A stretch of DNA of 64,000 nucleotides from Candidatus Gastranaerophilales bacterium (GTDB taxonomy: Bacteria > Cyanobacteriota > Vampirovibrionia > Gastranaerophilales > Gastranaerophilaceae). Positions 53,543-62,951 of this stretch are shown one piece after another. Below the pieces are notes generated by a model. The model ran no database searches and was not told the origin of the DNA. It saw only the letters and a list, made by a program, of their open reading frames with translations. The first letter of the stretch is position 1. The number at the start of each line of letters is the position of its first letter. A program made the position numbers and the translations under genes. The stretch covers positions 186,001 to 250,000 of the forward strand of contig CALUYO010000001.1 of assembly GCA_944325005.1 (NCBI GenBank), written 5' to 3'.

Positions 53543-54161
53543 TCCTGTTGTTCATTTGAATTTATGCACAATGCGTGATAAAAATACGGACAGTCAGGGG
53601 GTAAGGATTGCAACACGAAAGATTACAAGGTGTCTTTTGTATGAAGCTTCAAAAAATCTTCCTCTTGTTGATAAAGAGATTACAACTCCGCTTGCAACAT
53701 TTACAGCAAAAACAGTTGATCCTGATATAAATATCATAATTTCACCTATATTACGTGCGGGATTAATTTTTACAGATGAGGCAATTGACATTCTTCCTCA
53801 GGCCTGTATAAGACATATCGGAATGTACAGGGATGAAAAAACTTTGAAGCCGGTATGGTACTATAACAAAGTGCCTATGGAAGCTCCCAACCCTGAAAAA
53901 TTTTATATATATATCACGGATCCTATGCTGGCTACGGGAAACTCTCTGATAGAGGCTATAAAATTATACGCGGATAAAGGAATTCCAATAGATAATATCA
54001 AGGTAATCTGTATTATTGCCGCCCCGCAGGGAATTGAGAATATTCAGAGACATTATCCTGATATTGAAATTATTACTGCAGCAGTTGATGACCATTTGAA
54101 TGAAAAAGGCTACATAGTTCCGGGCATGGGTGATGCAGGCGATAGAATTTTTAATACATAA
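53511..54161 (+). CDS. upp: Uracil phosphoribosyltransferase
   Basis: Uracil + PRPP gives UMP + pyrophosphate. 216 residues, full length. PRPP loop TDPMLATGNS (136-145, with Asn where Gly is usual), SPILRAGL (78-85) and the C-terminal uracil loop YIVPGMGDAGDR are present. AGAAGGAG precedes the ATG inside the end of the MCE gene. A pyrimidine salvage enzyme. Confidence 0.96.
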   Translation: MNKEKIRVINNPVVHLNLCTMRDKNTDSQGVRIATRKITRCLLYEASKNLPLVDKEITTPLATFTAKTVDPDINIIISPILRAGLIFTDEAIDILPQACIRHIGMYRDEKTLKPVWYYNKVPMEAPNPEKFYIYITDPMLATGNSLIEAIKLYADKGIPIDNIKVICIIAAPQGIENIQRHYPDIEIITAAVDDHLNEKGYIVPGMGDAGDRIFNT

Positions 54162-54190
54162 TTTTAAATTGTAAACAAATATAAACTTGT

Positions 54191-54238
54191 ATAACGGTAA
54201 TTTCTAAAGATTATTTAGCTATTTACCGTTATTTTTTA
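54191..54238 (+). terminator. Terminator of upp
   Basis: ATAACGGTAA / TTACCGTTAT stem (10 bases) followed by TTTTTT. Confidence 0.8.
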
Positions 54239-54266
54239 TGTGTGTAAAACAGCAGGAATATAATTT

Positions 54267-56066
54267 ATGGAATTTCAAGTTAAAGGTGTAGGTGTAAATT
54301 CATTATCAGAAACCAGAGATACATCTGATATTGAAAAATTAAAAAGAGACGCGAGGGCACGTGGTGAATATATAGTAACGGTCAGCGGAGATGAGAAAGG
54401 GTTAACGGCAATAGCCCGAAGATTTAATATGTCTTTGTCTGAATTTAAAAATATGACAGGTCTTACTAAAGATACTCTGGTAAAGGAACAGGTTATAAAA
54501 AATATTCCTCATGCAAAGATTCCTGACGGCAAAGGTTTGAAATATCTGGCAGAACAAAATGGTATGACATTAGATGAACTTTTGAAATTAAACGGTCTTC
54601 CAAAAAATTACAAGCCTTCTAAAGGCGAATATTTTTATATATTTCCTTCGAAAAAAAATGTTGATGAAAAACCTGCGGTAAAAAAAGCTGCAGCAGATAA
54701 ACCAAAAATTTCCGTTCCTGAGGAAAAGCCGCCTGAAAACCGGACAGTGTCTCCGAAAGAGATTGCAAAACAGATTGAAGATGCCGTTTCTTCAAATTAT
54801 GGTGCTGTTGGCAAGGAAGATTTTACTAAAGCTTTTTTACAAATAAATGATAAAAATGTAAAACAGGTAATTAAGGCTTATGATGAACTTACTGATAATG
54901 ATGAATCTTTGATAAACGCTATATGCTCTGAAATTCGCAGTTCAAAAGATTTGAGGAAAGATGCGGTAATGAGTGTTTACGATAACTTAGCAAAACAAAC
55001 TAAAGCTTCCAACCCGCAAAAAAGACAGGAATTTAAAACAGAGCTTGAAAAACAGTTTGATAAATTTATAGGTATGGTAAGCACAAAAAAACTTGATGCA
55101 ATGATTAATGATATGATTAATTATAAGCCGGAAGCTGCTAAAAATGTTTCCGGCGGAAAATTTGCCGATGAAATTTTGAAAAGTACAAACGGCGGAAACA
55201 GTGAAGATATAACAGGAACAACTCTGACATCTGTGAAAGATAGCAGCGGTAAATATGTAACGGCAGGAATCCTAAAAAGCTGGGCAATAAGCAGCGGTAA
55301 AAGAGATAAAGGTTTTAGTAAAGTCGAAAACCCATATATAGTCCGTCCTCTGCCAAACTATAATACAGAAACAAAGCAAATAGAAGCCGTCACAGAACTT
55401 CGAGAACCTACTGCAAAAGGAGATTTGAAAGGTAAAGTTGTAATTCTAAATTCAGGTCACGGCGGTTATCAGCAAAATAACGGTTATTTTGACCCCGGTA
55501 CGGTTCTTTCCGTAAAAAATGCGGAAGGCAAAGAAATGCCAATTGAGGAATGGCGTGTGGCAGAAAGCTTTGTTAATGCATTATCTGATGAATTAAGAAG
55601 CAGAGGTGCAAATGTAGTATTTGTTTCAGGAGCCGTAAAAAATGGAGGTATGTACGCCCAACATTATCTTGAAAATTTGATTACGGGTCAAAAAGGAGCA
55701 GATGACGTTAGGGAACTGCTCGGTGATACTGATAAATCGGATATGCTGTTTCTTTCTGTACACGTAGAATCTGCTAAAGAAAGACCAAATTCCAGAATGT
55801 GTACGGTAAGATATACAAAAGATATTGACAAAAAGTTATCTGATAACATAAACAAACATCTGCAAAAAGGTTTTATGGCTTTAACTCCTGATGTTACGCA
55901 TGATAACCTTTATGTCAATAAGGCTACAAAAGGAGTTACTTCTTCACTTCTTGAAATAGGTAATATTGCAAACGGTGAGATTACAAACTCGTTATTGTCC
56001 GCTTATGATCAGAAAAAATATATGAAATGCGTAGCAGATGCTATTCAAGAAACTCTAACACAGTAA
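54267..56066 (+). CDS. LysM and annexin-like domain N-acetylmuramoyl-L-alanine amidase
   Basis: 599 residues. LysM-like repeats at about 32-75 and 88-130, a linker, a helical segment (about 165-260) with the same pattern as the annexin-like part of the first gene, and a C-terminal Amidase_3 domain (about 385-598). Zinc ligands: His in NSGHGG (about 398), Glu in EEWRVAES (about 430), His in LSVHVES (about 497); catalytic Glu in LLEIGNI. It cleaves the amide between muramic acid and the stem peptide. No signal peptide (MEFQVKGVGVNSLSETRDT). Followed by a second LysM hydrolase. Confidence 0.9.
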   Translation: MEFQVKGVGVNSLSETRDTSDIEKLKRDARARGEYIVTVSGDEKGLTAIARRFNMSLSEFKNMTGLTKDTLVKEQVIKNIPHAKIPDGKGLKYLAEQNGMTLDELLKLNGLPKNYKPSKGEYFYIFPSKKNVDEKPAVKKAAADKPKISVPEEKPPENRTVSPKEIAKQIEDAVSSNYGAVGKEDFTKAFLQINDKNVKQVIKAYDELTDNDESLINAICSEIRSSKDLRKDAVMSVYDNLAKQTKASNPQKRQEFKTELEKQFDKFIGMVSTKKLDAMINDMINYKPEAAKNVSGGKFADEILKSTNGGNSEDITGTTLTSVKDSSGKYVTAGILKSWAISSGKRDKGFSKVENPYIVRPLPNYNTETKQIEAVTELREPTAKGDLKGKVVILNSGHGGYQQNNGYFDPGTVLSVKNAEGKEMPIEEWRVAESFVNALSDELRSRGANVVFVSGAVKNGGMYAQHYLENLITGQKGADDVRELLGDTDKSDMLFLSVHVESAKERPNSRMCTVRYTKDIDKKLSDNINKHLQKGFMALTPDVTHDNLYVNKATKGVTSSLLEIGNIANGEITNSLLSAYDQKKYMKCVADAIQETLTQ

Positions 56067-56077
56067 GGTAAAAATAA

Positions 56078-57358
56078 ATGTCAGAATATGATATCTGGAA
56101 AATTTTTAGTTATTTTAGATCAACTCCTATAGATGATTTAATGCGTTCAATTTATGAATCTCCTCAAAATAAATCACATAAAGTTAAAGCAGGAGATACA
56201 TTATATTCTATTGCAAAAGCTTACGGTGTGTCTGTCGAAGAGTTAAAACGTGTAAACGGATTAAAAAGTAATACCATAAGTGCAGGTCAGAGTTTGAATA
56301 TCCCGTCTAAATCATCAGAAACGATTTTTTCTCCCAACACTGCTTCTTCTGACGGGGGAATTCAAATGTACAGGGAAATTTCCGATGAAGAAATTGCAAG
56401 AGAAAATGCCAGAAACAAATTAGTTAAAATGGTTAAAAACCCTGACTATACTATTAAAAAAGGAGATACAGCGTCATCAATTGCCGAAAAGTTTGGGGTA
56501 TCTGCAAAGGCCCTTCTTGTAATGAATTCTCTTAATGAAAAATCTTTAAAAATAGGGCAGACAATTAAAATTCCGGAGACAAGAACTGCCAAAAATGTAA
56601 AAAATATTAATGATGTTGCAGCTGCAACCGGCTTGAGTATTGAGTATCTTTGTGCTCTTGAAAAACTTGAAGAAAAACATAATAGAATATACACAGATAA
56701 AAATGGTGTCAGAACTATAGGTATAGGACATGTACTTACCGGCAGGGAATTAAATGAATATTCAGGTAAAACGCTTTCAAATACAGAAATATACACTATG
56801 CTTGCACAGGATTTGATTGACCGTGAGCAGAATATCAGGGCGCTTGTCGGCGATACAGCATATAAAAAAATGCCGCAGCAGGTTAAAGATGCTGTTATGG
56901 ATTTTGTTTTTAACCGGGGCGAAACTATGTTCGAGAAGCGGCAAGGATTAACAGATGCCCTAAAAAAAGGAGATTATAAATCCGCAATTTCAAAAATGGA
57001 TATTGATTATTCAGTAATGAAATTTGCATCTCCTGCAAAATTAAAAGAGTACCTGAATAAATTTAAAGATAAAAGAATGTTTGTTGTTGAAAAAGACGGT
57101 AAAACATTGAGAAAATATTTGAGCGGTTTGAATAAACGCAGACTGTTTGAAATTTCTCATGCTTCAGGAATTTATAACGAAAAAATTCCTCAGGAAATTC
57201 TAAATTCTGCTCAAAAAATATACAACCGCGGACTTTATTTTATGGGAATTGAAGCCCGTAACGGCAGTATTCCTCAAACTTCATATAATAATGTCAAAGC
57301 AGAATACAACACTCAGGTTAATGAGTGGTATAACGGTAAACTTAAAATAAAAAATTGA
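56078..57358 (+). CDS. LysM-repeat GH24-type lysozyme
   Basis: 426 residues. Two LysM repeats (about 36-77 and 125-168; HKVKAGDTLYSIAKAYGVS, YTIKKGDTASSIAEKFGVS), a GH24 lysozyme domain (about 180-320) with catalytic-type Glu in LCALEKLEEKHN, then YTDKNGVRTIGIGHVLTG with Asp and Thr spaced as in T4-type lysozymes, and DFVFNRG. An extra C-terminal helical region (320-426) follows. No signal peptide. Encoded 11 bases after the amidase, so the pair probably act together on peptidoglycan. It is not a phage endolysin by context. Confidence 0.9.
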   Translation: MSEYDIWKIFSYFRSTPIDDLMRSIYESPQNKSHKVKAGDTLYSIAKAYGVSVEELKRVNGLKSNTISAGQSLNIPSKSSETIFSPNTASSDGGIQMYREISDEEIARENARNKLVKMVKNPDYTIKKGDTASSIAEKFGVSAKALLVMNSLNEKSLKIGQTIKIPETRTAKNVKNINDVAAATGLSIEYLCALEKLEEKHNRIYTDKNGVRTIGIGHVLTGRELNEYSGKTLSNTEIYTMLAQDLIDREQNIRALVGDTAYKKMPQQVKDAVMDFVFNRGETMFEKRQGLTDALKKGDYKSAISKMDIDYSVMKFASPAKLKEYLNKFKDKRMFVVEKDGKTLRKYLSGLNKRRLFEISHASGIYNEKIPQEILNSAQKIYNRGLYFMGIEARNGSIPQTSYNNVKAEYNTQVNEWYNGKLKIKN

Positions 57359-57367
57359 TGAACTTAT

Positions 57368-58123
57368 TTATTGTTGGTTATTTCTTTTTACCAGTTCAAG
57401 AAGCTGCAGCATTTTTCGTTTTAATTTTAAGTTTTCGTCTTTAAGATTTGCAATTTCTTCTTCATATTTCTGATTTTCATTAGAGAAAGAAGTTTCAGGT
57501 TTCGGAACAGTATTATAATCCAGAATAAAGCGTTTTTTAGCTTCTTCTTTCAATATAATAATTGCCTTAATATCATCTTCTGTAACGAAGCCAAGCTCAA
57601 TCAGTACTTCTCCGAATTTTTTTGGATTTCCGGATTCAGCGGCATCCCTGTTTGCTAATATTGCTTTTTGCAACTGGTCAACTGAGATAGCCCCTTTCTG
57701 TTTGAAATATTCGCCGATTCTGAATTTGCCGGCAATATAACCTGCCATCGCATGAAGTTCTTTTGATTCCGGAACTTTTATAAAATTTTGTTCAAGGCAA
57801 AGCTCATAATACTTGGCAATTTCTTCCATTGACAGGAATGTATTAACAGATATTTCCAGCATACTATATTCATTTGCACAGCCCTGAAGGAAGTTGTAAA
57901 TATTATTGTCCAGCCCGCATTTTCTTTCGGTTAATTCTGTTTTACCTTTGAATGTAAGAGTTGGAACAAATGTTGAGAAAATTTCATCGGGATGCTCTCT
58001 AAGGAAATTTTCACAGGCCAGCTCCTGCATTTCTTTGCTTAATCTTATATAAATAAACTGTTTAATCCATAATGGTACATTTAAAGCTTTTTCCAAAAAC
58101 AACTCTAGAATATTTTTTTTCAA
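57368..58123 (-). CDS. MshEN-like (GspE N-terminal) domain protein with coiled coil
   Basis: 251 residues from a TTG at 58123 with GAGG five bases ahead; a TTG seven codons upstream is the alternative. N-terminal helical part (1-130), then two MshEN half-motifs (about 140-200: RIGEYFKQKGAISVDQLQKA and KFGEVLIELGFVTEDDIKAI), and a coiled coil at the C-terminus. MshEN domains in pilus ATPases bind c-di-GMP; here no ATPase is attached, so it may be a free c-di-GMP adaptor. It lies convergent to the LysM genes. Confidence 0.78.
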   Translation of the reverse strand: MKKNILELFLEKALNVPLWIKQFIYIRLSKEMQELACENFLREHPDEIFSTFVPTLTFKGKTELTERKCGLDNNIYNFLQGCANEYSMLEISVNTFLSMEEIAKYYELCLEQNFIKVPESKELHAMAGYIAGKFRIGEYFKQKGAISVDQLQKAILANRDAAESGNPKKFGEVLIELGFVTEDDIKAIIILKEEAKKRFILDYNTVPKPETSFSNENQKYEEEIANLKDENLKLKRKMLQLLELVKRNNQQ

Positions 58124-58254
58124 ATCAACCTCACATAAAAACAATCTAATTATTATTCTATTATAACATAAACAGAGAATTTATTCAAGTTCGTAAGAAA
58201 ATATAGTAGTATAAATTACCTGAAAAGATAATTTATTTGTTCTGCTTTATGCTA

Positions 58255-58283
58255 TTGATTTATGTAAAATAAAATTGTATTAT
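58255..58283 (+). promoter_or_regulatory. Promoter of the VKOR-DsbA gene
   Basis: TTGATT (58255-58260), 17 bases and TATTAT (58278-58283), 26 bases before the ATG; a TAGGAGAAG ribosome binding site follows. Confidence 0.6.
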
Positions 58284-58309
58284 GGTTTTATATAATAGGA
58301 GAAGTATGT

Positions 58310-59503
58310 ATGCAAAAAGAGACTATGAAAAAGATTGCAATTGGAATAATTGCTTTTGTCGGGATTATAACTACAATAAAACTTGCAATAATATACTATA
58401 ATGCGAATTATAATCCTTATGCGCTTGCAAGTTTTTGTTCCGTAAATGAATTTATAGACTGTGACGGAATTGCAAAAACCCCGGAATCACAGTTTTGGGG
58501 TATTCCTCTGGCTTACTGGGGAATGTTTTTATATGCATTTATATTTCTTATGCTTTTTGCGCAAAAGCTTAAGAATTTTAGACTGCTAAAGTTTTTGGAA
58601 GTGTTTAAAAATCCGCTTGATTATATTGCATCACTGGGATTATTATCATTTTTAATATCTATGACACTTTTGTGTATAAGTTTGTTTGAAATTAAGAAAC
58701 TTTGTGTTTTATGTGCATTTACTTACGTTTTGAATTTATTAATAGGCTGTATTGCCACAGATTTCAAAAACGGCGGTTTTATACATTCCGTTAAACAGAG
58801 TTTTCTTGACTTTTTGGATGCCGTTAAAATTAAAAAATATTTAATAGCATTTATTATAGTTGCATCTGCTGCCGTTGGATTTTTAATATTTACAGGCACG
58901 ACGTATAAATTTACTCCTCAGGTGAAACGTCAGCTTGAATTTAAAGAATTTACACAGAAGAAAAATAAATATGCGGTTAAGGGAAATCTGTTAGGAGATG
59001 AAGATGCTAAGGTAATTATTTATACTTATTCTGATTACCAGTGTCCTATTTGTCCTGTTCATAATGTTATGATGCATAAACTTGCAAGAGAAATGAAAGG
59101 TGTTAAAATAATCCACAGAAACCTTCCTCTGGATACAGAATGTAATCGTTATTTGCAGGCTCCTTTCCATTTTGGCTCCTGTACTGATGCAAAATATGCA
59201 ATTGCCGCAGAAAAACAAGGAAAATTCGGTGAAATGAACAACATTCTGTTTGAGAAAAAACCACAAACTGAAGAACAAATATTAGATCTTGTTAAAGATA
59301 TGGGTTTTGATCTTGAAAAACTTCAGGAAGATGCTAACAGCCCTGAAACTGCTCAGGAAATAAAAAAACAGATTGATGAAGCATATAAAAAAGGTATTCA
59401 GGGAACTCCGTCAACTCTAATTAACAATGAAGCCTATATTGGTATTAAAACATATAAAGAATATGTAGAATGGGTGGAAAAACTTGGAGCAGAAAAAAGA
59501 TAA
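58310..59503 (+). CDS. VKOR-DsbA fusion, disulfide-forming protein
   Basis: 397 residues. Five-helix VKOR domain (1-200) with loop Cys 43 and 51 and active-site C132VLC135, followed by a periplasmic thioredoxin/DsbA domain (about 215-395) with C245PIC248 and a cis-Pro loop GTPST. It makes disulfides in exported proteins and passes electrons to a quinone; the domain order (VKOR first, thioredoxin last) is that of cyanobacterial fusions. This supports a cyanobacterial-relative origin. It overlaps queH by 20 bases. Confidence 0.95.
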   Translation: MQKETMKKIAIGIIAFVGIITTIKLAIIYYNANYNPYALASFCSVNEFIDCDGIAKTPESQFWGIPLAYWGMFLYAFIFLMLFAQKLKNFRLLKFLEVFKNPLDYIASLGLLSFLISMTLLCISLFEIKKLCVLCAFTYVLNLLIGCIATDFKNGGFIHSVKQSFLDFLDAVKIKKYLIAFIIVASAAVGFLIFTGTTYKFTPQVKRQLEFKEFTQKKNKYAVKGNLLGDEDAKVIIYTYSDYQCPICPVHNVMMHKLAREMKGVKIIHRNLPLDTECNRYLQAPFHFGSCTDAKYAIAAEKQGKFGEMNNILFEKKPQTEEQILDLVKDMGFDLEKLQEDANSPETAQEIKKQIDEAYKKGIQGTPSTLINNEAYIGIKTYKEYVEWVEKLGAEKR

Positions 59504-60029
59504 AATAGTTCTTCATACCTGTTGTGCAATATGTTCCGGATATCCTATATCTTATTTACAAGATATGGGATATCAGGTTTTATCTTATTTTTATAATCCT
59601 AATATTTATCCGGAAGCAGAGTATTTAAAACGTCTTGAGGCCGAGAGAACACTTTGTTCACATCTCGGCTGTAAAATATTTGAGGCGCGGTATGAGCCTG
59701 ACGAGTATTATACGGCCGTAAAAGGTTTGGAGAATGAACCTGAAAAAGGAAAACGATGTGATAAATGTTTTGAATTACGTCTTTTGAAAACAGCTATGTT
59801 TGCAAAAGAAAACGGTATAACTAATTTTACAACTTCTATTGTAATAAGTCCTCATAAGAACTTTAACAAATTATCGGACATCGGTAAAAATATTGCAGAA
59901 CAGTATAATTTAAATTATCTGGCAATAGATTTTAAAAAGAAAGACGGTTTTCTAAAAACCAATAAAATCTCCCGAGAACTCGGCTTATACAGACAAAATT
60001 ATTGCGGATGTAAATTCGCTGTACGATAA
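59484..60029 (+). CDS. queH: Epoxyqueuosine reductase QueH
   Basis: Reduces epoxyqueuosine to queuosine in tRNA, replacing QueG. 181 residues, full length. Metal Cys: HTCCAICS (11-18), CDKCFELRLLKTA and RQNYCGCKF, all in family positions. The start is TTG inside the end of the VKOR gene with TGGAAA ahead; no ATG is available. The fit to the family N-terminus supports it. Confidence 0.95.
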   Translation: MEQKKDKIVLHTCCAICSGYPISYLQDMGYQVLSYFYNPNIYPEAEYLKRLEAERTLCSHLGCKIFEARYEPDEYYTAVKGLENEPEKGKRCDKCFELRLLKTAMFAKENGITNFTTSIVISPHKNFNKLSDIGKNIAEQYNLNYLAIDFKKKDGFLKTNKISRELGLYRQNYCGCKFAVR

Positions 60030-60134
60030 AATCATATATTTACACTATGATTATAAAAAAAAATGTTATATAATAAAATAAAAATCTTGATTTTGATAAA
60101 AAAAGTATTAAATTAGAAGAAAAAGGGTAAACAT

Positions 60135-61151
60135 ATGAATAAGAAGATTATTATGACATTATCTGTATTGCTGGTTATGAGCTCTATGGCAGTTTATTCT
60201 GCCGGTGTTGATAAACTTCAACCAATAGATTCAAACTCCCGCTCTAACAGACAGGAGCAAAGAAGTGCGCGTCAGAACAATGCAAATAATGATCAGAGTC
60301 AGAGCACTTCTAACACTTCGTCACTTCAACTGGATAAAAATACTGTTTATTATCCTAATGCAAATATAAACAGTGCGGTTGCAAAATATAAAGCCGGTAA
60401 TTACTCAGGATGTCTGCAGGAACTTTTTTCATTAACTAAAAAAGACCCGTCAAATGCACTTGCTTATTATTATATGGCTATGGCTTATACTCATGTGGAT
60501 ATGTCAAATGAAGCAATTGAAGCTTATGAAAAAGTTATTGCTCTGAACCCGAATGAATATCTTGTTGAGTATGCTACAAAAGGTCGTGATTGCTTGACAG
60601 ACGGCCCTGCCTGTCAGCCTGAAGAAGAAGCTCCTGTTGAAGAAATGGATGAGCTGGATAAGTTTATTAATGCTCCTTATGGTAATGGATTTTCTCCGGA
60701 GTTAAACCAGCAGATGAAGCAAAAACAACTGGTTAACATTAAAGAAACTATAAATAAAAAAGATGAACTTGAACAGAAAGATATTCAAAAAATAAAGGAT
60801 TTCGATAAAAAAAATAACAAGTCTTCGGCTGATGAGAATGATAAAATTGCTCAGGTAAGTGATGAAGAAGTTTTACAAGCAATTAAAACTTTAAGAGATG
60901 CTGGCCTGACATTGTCTGTACAGGCAGAAAATCCTTATACTCAGATGATGCAGTATCAGGATCCGAAAATGGCTGAAATGAGTATGCTTCTCGGAAACGG
61001 CAGTAATAATAATTCAATGATGAATATGCTTCCTATGCTTATGAGCCAGACACAAAAAGGAGAAAACATAGACCCGCGTTTGATGCAGGCTATGATGATG
61101 AACTCAATGATGGCGGATTTTACTTTCACTAATGATAATGATAAATACTAA
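60135..61151 (+). CDS. Secreted TPR protein with Met/Asn-rich tail
   Basis: 338 residues. Signal peptide (1-22), a Gln/Asn/Ser linker (30-60), two TPR repeats (about 75-145, NALAYYYMAMAYTHVDMSNE), a charged central helix and a C-terminal stretch rich in Met and Asn (about 275-335, with MMNMLPMLMSQ). The tail is unusual in composition. Function unknown; TPR domains suggest assembly or scaffold work in the periplasm. AAGGG precedes the start. Followed closely by another helical-repeat protein. Confidence 0.8.
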   Translation: MNKKIIMTLSVLLVMSSMAVYSAGVDKLQPIDSNSRSNRQEQRSARQNNANNDQSQSTSNTSSLQLDKNTVYYPNANINSAVAKYKAGNYSGCLQELFSLTKKDPSNALAYYYMAMAYTHVDMSNEAIEAYEKVIALNPNEYLVEYATKGRDCLTDGPACQPEEEAPVEEMDELDKFINAPYGNGFSPELNQQMKQKQLVNIKETINKKDELEQKDIQKIKDFDKKNNKSSADENDKIAQVSDEEVLQAIKTLRDAGLTLSVQAENPYTQMMQYQDPKMAEMSMLLGNGSNNNSMMNMLPMLMSQTQKGENIDPRLMQAMMMNSMMADFTFTNDNDKY

Positions 61152-61154
61152 TAT

Positions 61155-61757
61155 ATGATTTTAGATTATAAAAAAGCTAAAGAAAAATTGTTGACAGAAT
61201 TAGATACAAACTGTCAGCAATTTTTTGTAAAAAACGGTTATATTTTGGAAAATGCCTATTTTGAGCTTTTGTCTGATAATATTGGGAAAGCAAAGAATCT
61301 TTTTGATGCGATAAAAGAAAATGATATTCGGGCTCACTGGGCCTCTTTTATGATTTCGATGATTGAAGGCAATATCAGAGAATATCCGTCATATTTTGAG
61401 TTAAGGAACTTTTTGGAAATAGATTTGAATATACTTATAAATTATTTTAAAGGCGATTATGTTGAAAAAATAATAAGATACTCAGACTTTATGTTTACAA
61501 TAAATCCGGAGGTTCATAAATTTATAGGTCGTGTATTTTATAATAAAGGTTACAATGAACAGGGAATGTATTTTCTGGAAAGGGCCAAGAGTTACTTTTA
61601 TCATGATCCTGAATTACATTATCTTCTGGCTTATATTTATTATAAAGATAATAACTTTGAAAATACTGAAAAAGCATTAAATGATTGTTTGCGTATACTG
61701 CCCGAATATTACCCTGCCGTTAATTTACTAAAAAAAGTTAAGAAGCAAACCAAATAA
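61155..61757 (+). CDS. TPR-like helical repeat protein
   Basis: 200 residues of helices. The C-terminal 70 residues (KFIGRVFYNKGYNEQGMYFL and LHYLLAYIYYKDNNFENTEK) are two TPR-like units. No signal peptide or helix anchor. It begins 4 bases after the previous gene's stop, so it is cotranscribed. A cytosolic partner or unrelated helper is possible. Confidence 0.75.
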   Translation: MILDYKKAKEKLLTELDTNCQQFFVKNGYILENAYFELLSDNIGKAKNLFDAIKENDIRAHWASFMISMIEGNIREYPSYFELRNFLEIDLNILINYFKGDYVEKIIRYSDFMFTINPEVHKFIGRVFYNKGYNEQGMYFLERAKSYFYHDPELHYLLAYIYYKDNNFENTEKALNDCLRILPEYYPAVNLLKKVKKQTK

Positions 61758-61827
61758 TTTGTTAATAAAAATTGTTCATGATACACTTATTTTTGCTGAA
61801 TTTATTTAAAACAGGAGAAAAATAAAA

Positions 61828-62877
61828 ATGATTATAATAATGGAGCGTAACGCTACAAAAGTTCAAGTACAAAGAGTTATTGATTTTCTTAAAGATAACG
61901 GATTTGATATAAGATTTAATCAGGGACAGGTTCATACGGTTATAGATGCAATTGGTGATAAAACTACCGTAACCCCCGGACGTGTTGCTGCTTTTGAAGG
62001 TGTTAAAGAGGTTAAAATAATAAGAGAACCTTTCAGACTCGCTTCACGTGATAGAAAACAGGAAGACACTGTAATAGAATTTGCCAACGGAGTTAAAATA
62101 GGCGGAAATAACAAACCTGTTTCTATGGTTGGACCCTGCTCAGTAGAAGAAGATTATGACGGACTTATAAAAGTTGCGCTGGCCGCAAAAGAAATGGGAT
62201 GCGAATTCCTACGTGGCGGAGCTTTTAAGCCGCGAACTTCTCCTTATGATTTTCAAGGGTACGGTGAAAAAGCATTAAAGTATTTGAAAAGAGCAAGCGA
62301 AGAAACCGGCCTGTTGACTGTTTCAGAAGTTATGGATGCAGCTGATTTAGATATGATGTGTGAATACATTGATGTGCTTCAGATAGGTGCAAGAAATGTT
62401 CAAAATTTTAAACTCCTTCATGCAGTCGGAAGATGCCGAAAACCGGTAATCTTAAAACGCGGTCTGGCAAGCACTATAAGAGAATTTTTGCTTGCTGCGG
62501 AACATATTATGTATAACGGTAACCCAAATGTAATTCTTTGTGAGCGTGGCATAAGAAGTTTTGACAGCGCATTTACGCGTAACGTTATGGATATAGCATC
62601 AATTCCTGTTATCAAAAAATATTCTCATCTTCCGATTATTGTTGACCCGAGCCACGGTACAGGCCAGAGATATTTAATTGAACCTATGGCAAAAGCAGGG
62701 CTTGTTGTTGGGGCTGACGGTATAATGATTGAGGTTCACCACGACCCTGAAAATGCTCTGTCTGATGGTAAACAGAGCTTGCCAATTCCTATGTTTAAGG
62801 AAGTTATGGGAAGAATTAATCAGTTTAATAACAGATTACATTACGAAAAAAACTGTTTGTCGGTCAATGTTGAATAG
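61828..62877 (+). CDS. aroF: 3-deoxy-7-phosphoheptulonate synthase (DAHP synthase)
   Basis: The first step of the shikimate pathway: PEP + erythrose-4-phosphate. 349 residues of the AroF/AroA(beta) type with an N-terminal ferredoxin-like regulatory domain (1-75) and a TIM barrel. Motifs: [62 protein letters not shown] precedes the start. The terminator that follows contains the next gene's promoter. Confidence 0.96.
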   Translation: MIIIMERNATKVQVQRVIDFLKDNGFDIRFNQGQVHTVIDAIGDKTTVTPGRVAAFEGVKEVKIIREPFRLASRDRKQEDTVIEFANGVKIGGNNKPVSMVGPCSVEEDYDGLIKVALAAKEMGCEFLRGGAFKPRTSPYDFQGYGEKALKYLKRASEETGLLTVSEVMDAADLDMMCEYIDVLQIGARNVQNFKLLHAVGRCRKPVILKRGLASTIREFLLAAEHIMYNGNPNVILCERGIRSFDSAFTRNVMDIASIPVIKKYSHLPIIVDPSHGTGQRYLIEPMAKAGLVVGADGIMIEVHHDPENALSDGKQSLPIPMFKEVMGRINQFNNRLHYEKNCLSVNVE

Positions 62878-62884
62878 TGCAATC

Positions 62885-62913
62885 TTGAAAAAGAAAAAAC
62901 TATCTGTTATAAT
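62885..62913 (+). promoter_or_regulatory. Promoter of the second poly-G prepilin, inside a terminator
   Basis: TTGAAA (62885-62890), 17 bases and TATAAT (62908-62913). The -10 box is part of the loop-side arm of the DAHP synthase terminator hairpin. Confidence 0.65.
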
Positions 62914-62935
62914 TATTATAACAGATAGTTTTTTT
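62898..62935 (+). terminator. Strong terminator of DAHP synthase gene
   Basis: A perfect 15-base stem, AACTATCTGTTATAA / TTATAACAGATAGTT, with a three-base loop and a T run. Confidence 0.9.
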
Positions 62936-62951
62936 ATGAAAGGAGCGCTGT

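Noticed and set aside
54267-57358. Prophage lysis module (amidase plus lysozyme)
   Set aside because: No holin, capsid, tail, integrase or attachment site nearby; the LysM architecture and neighbours indicate chromosomal wall enzymes.
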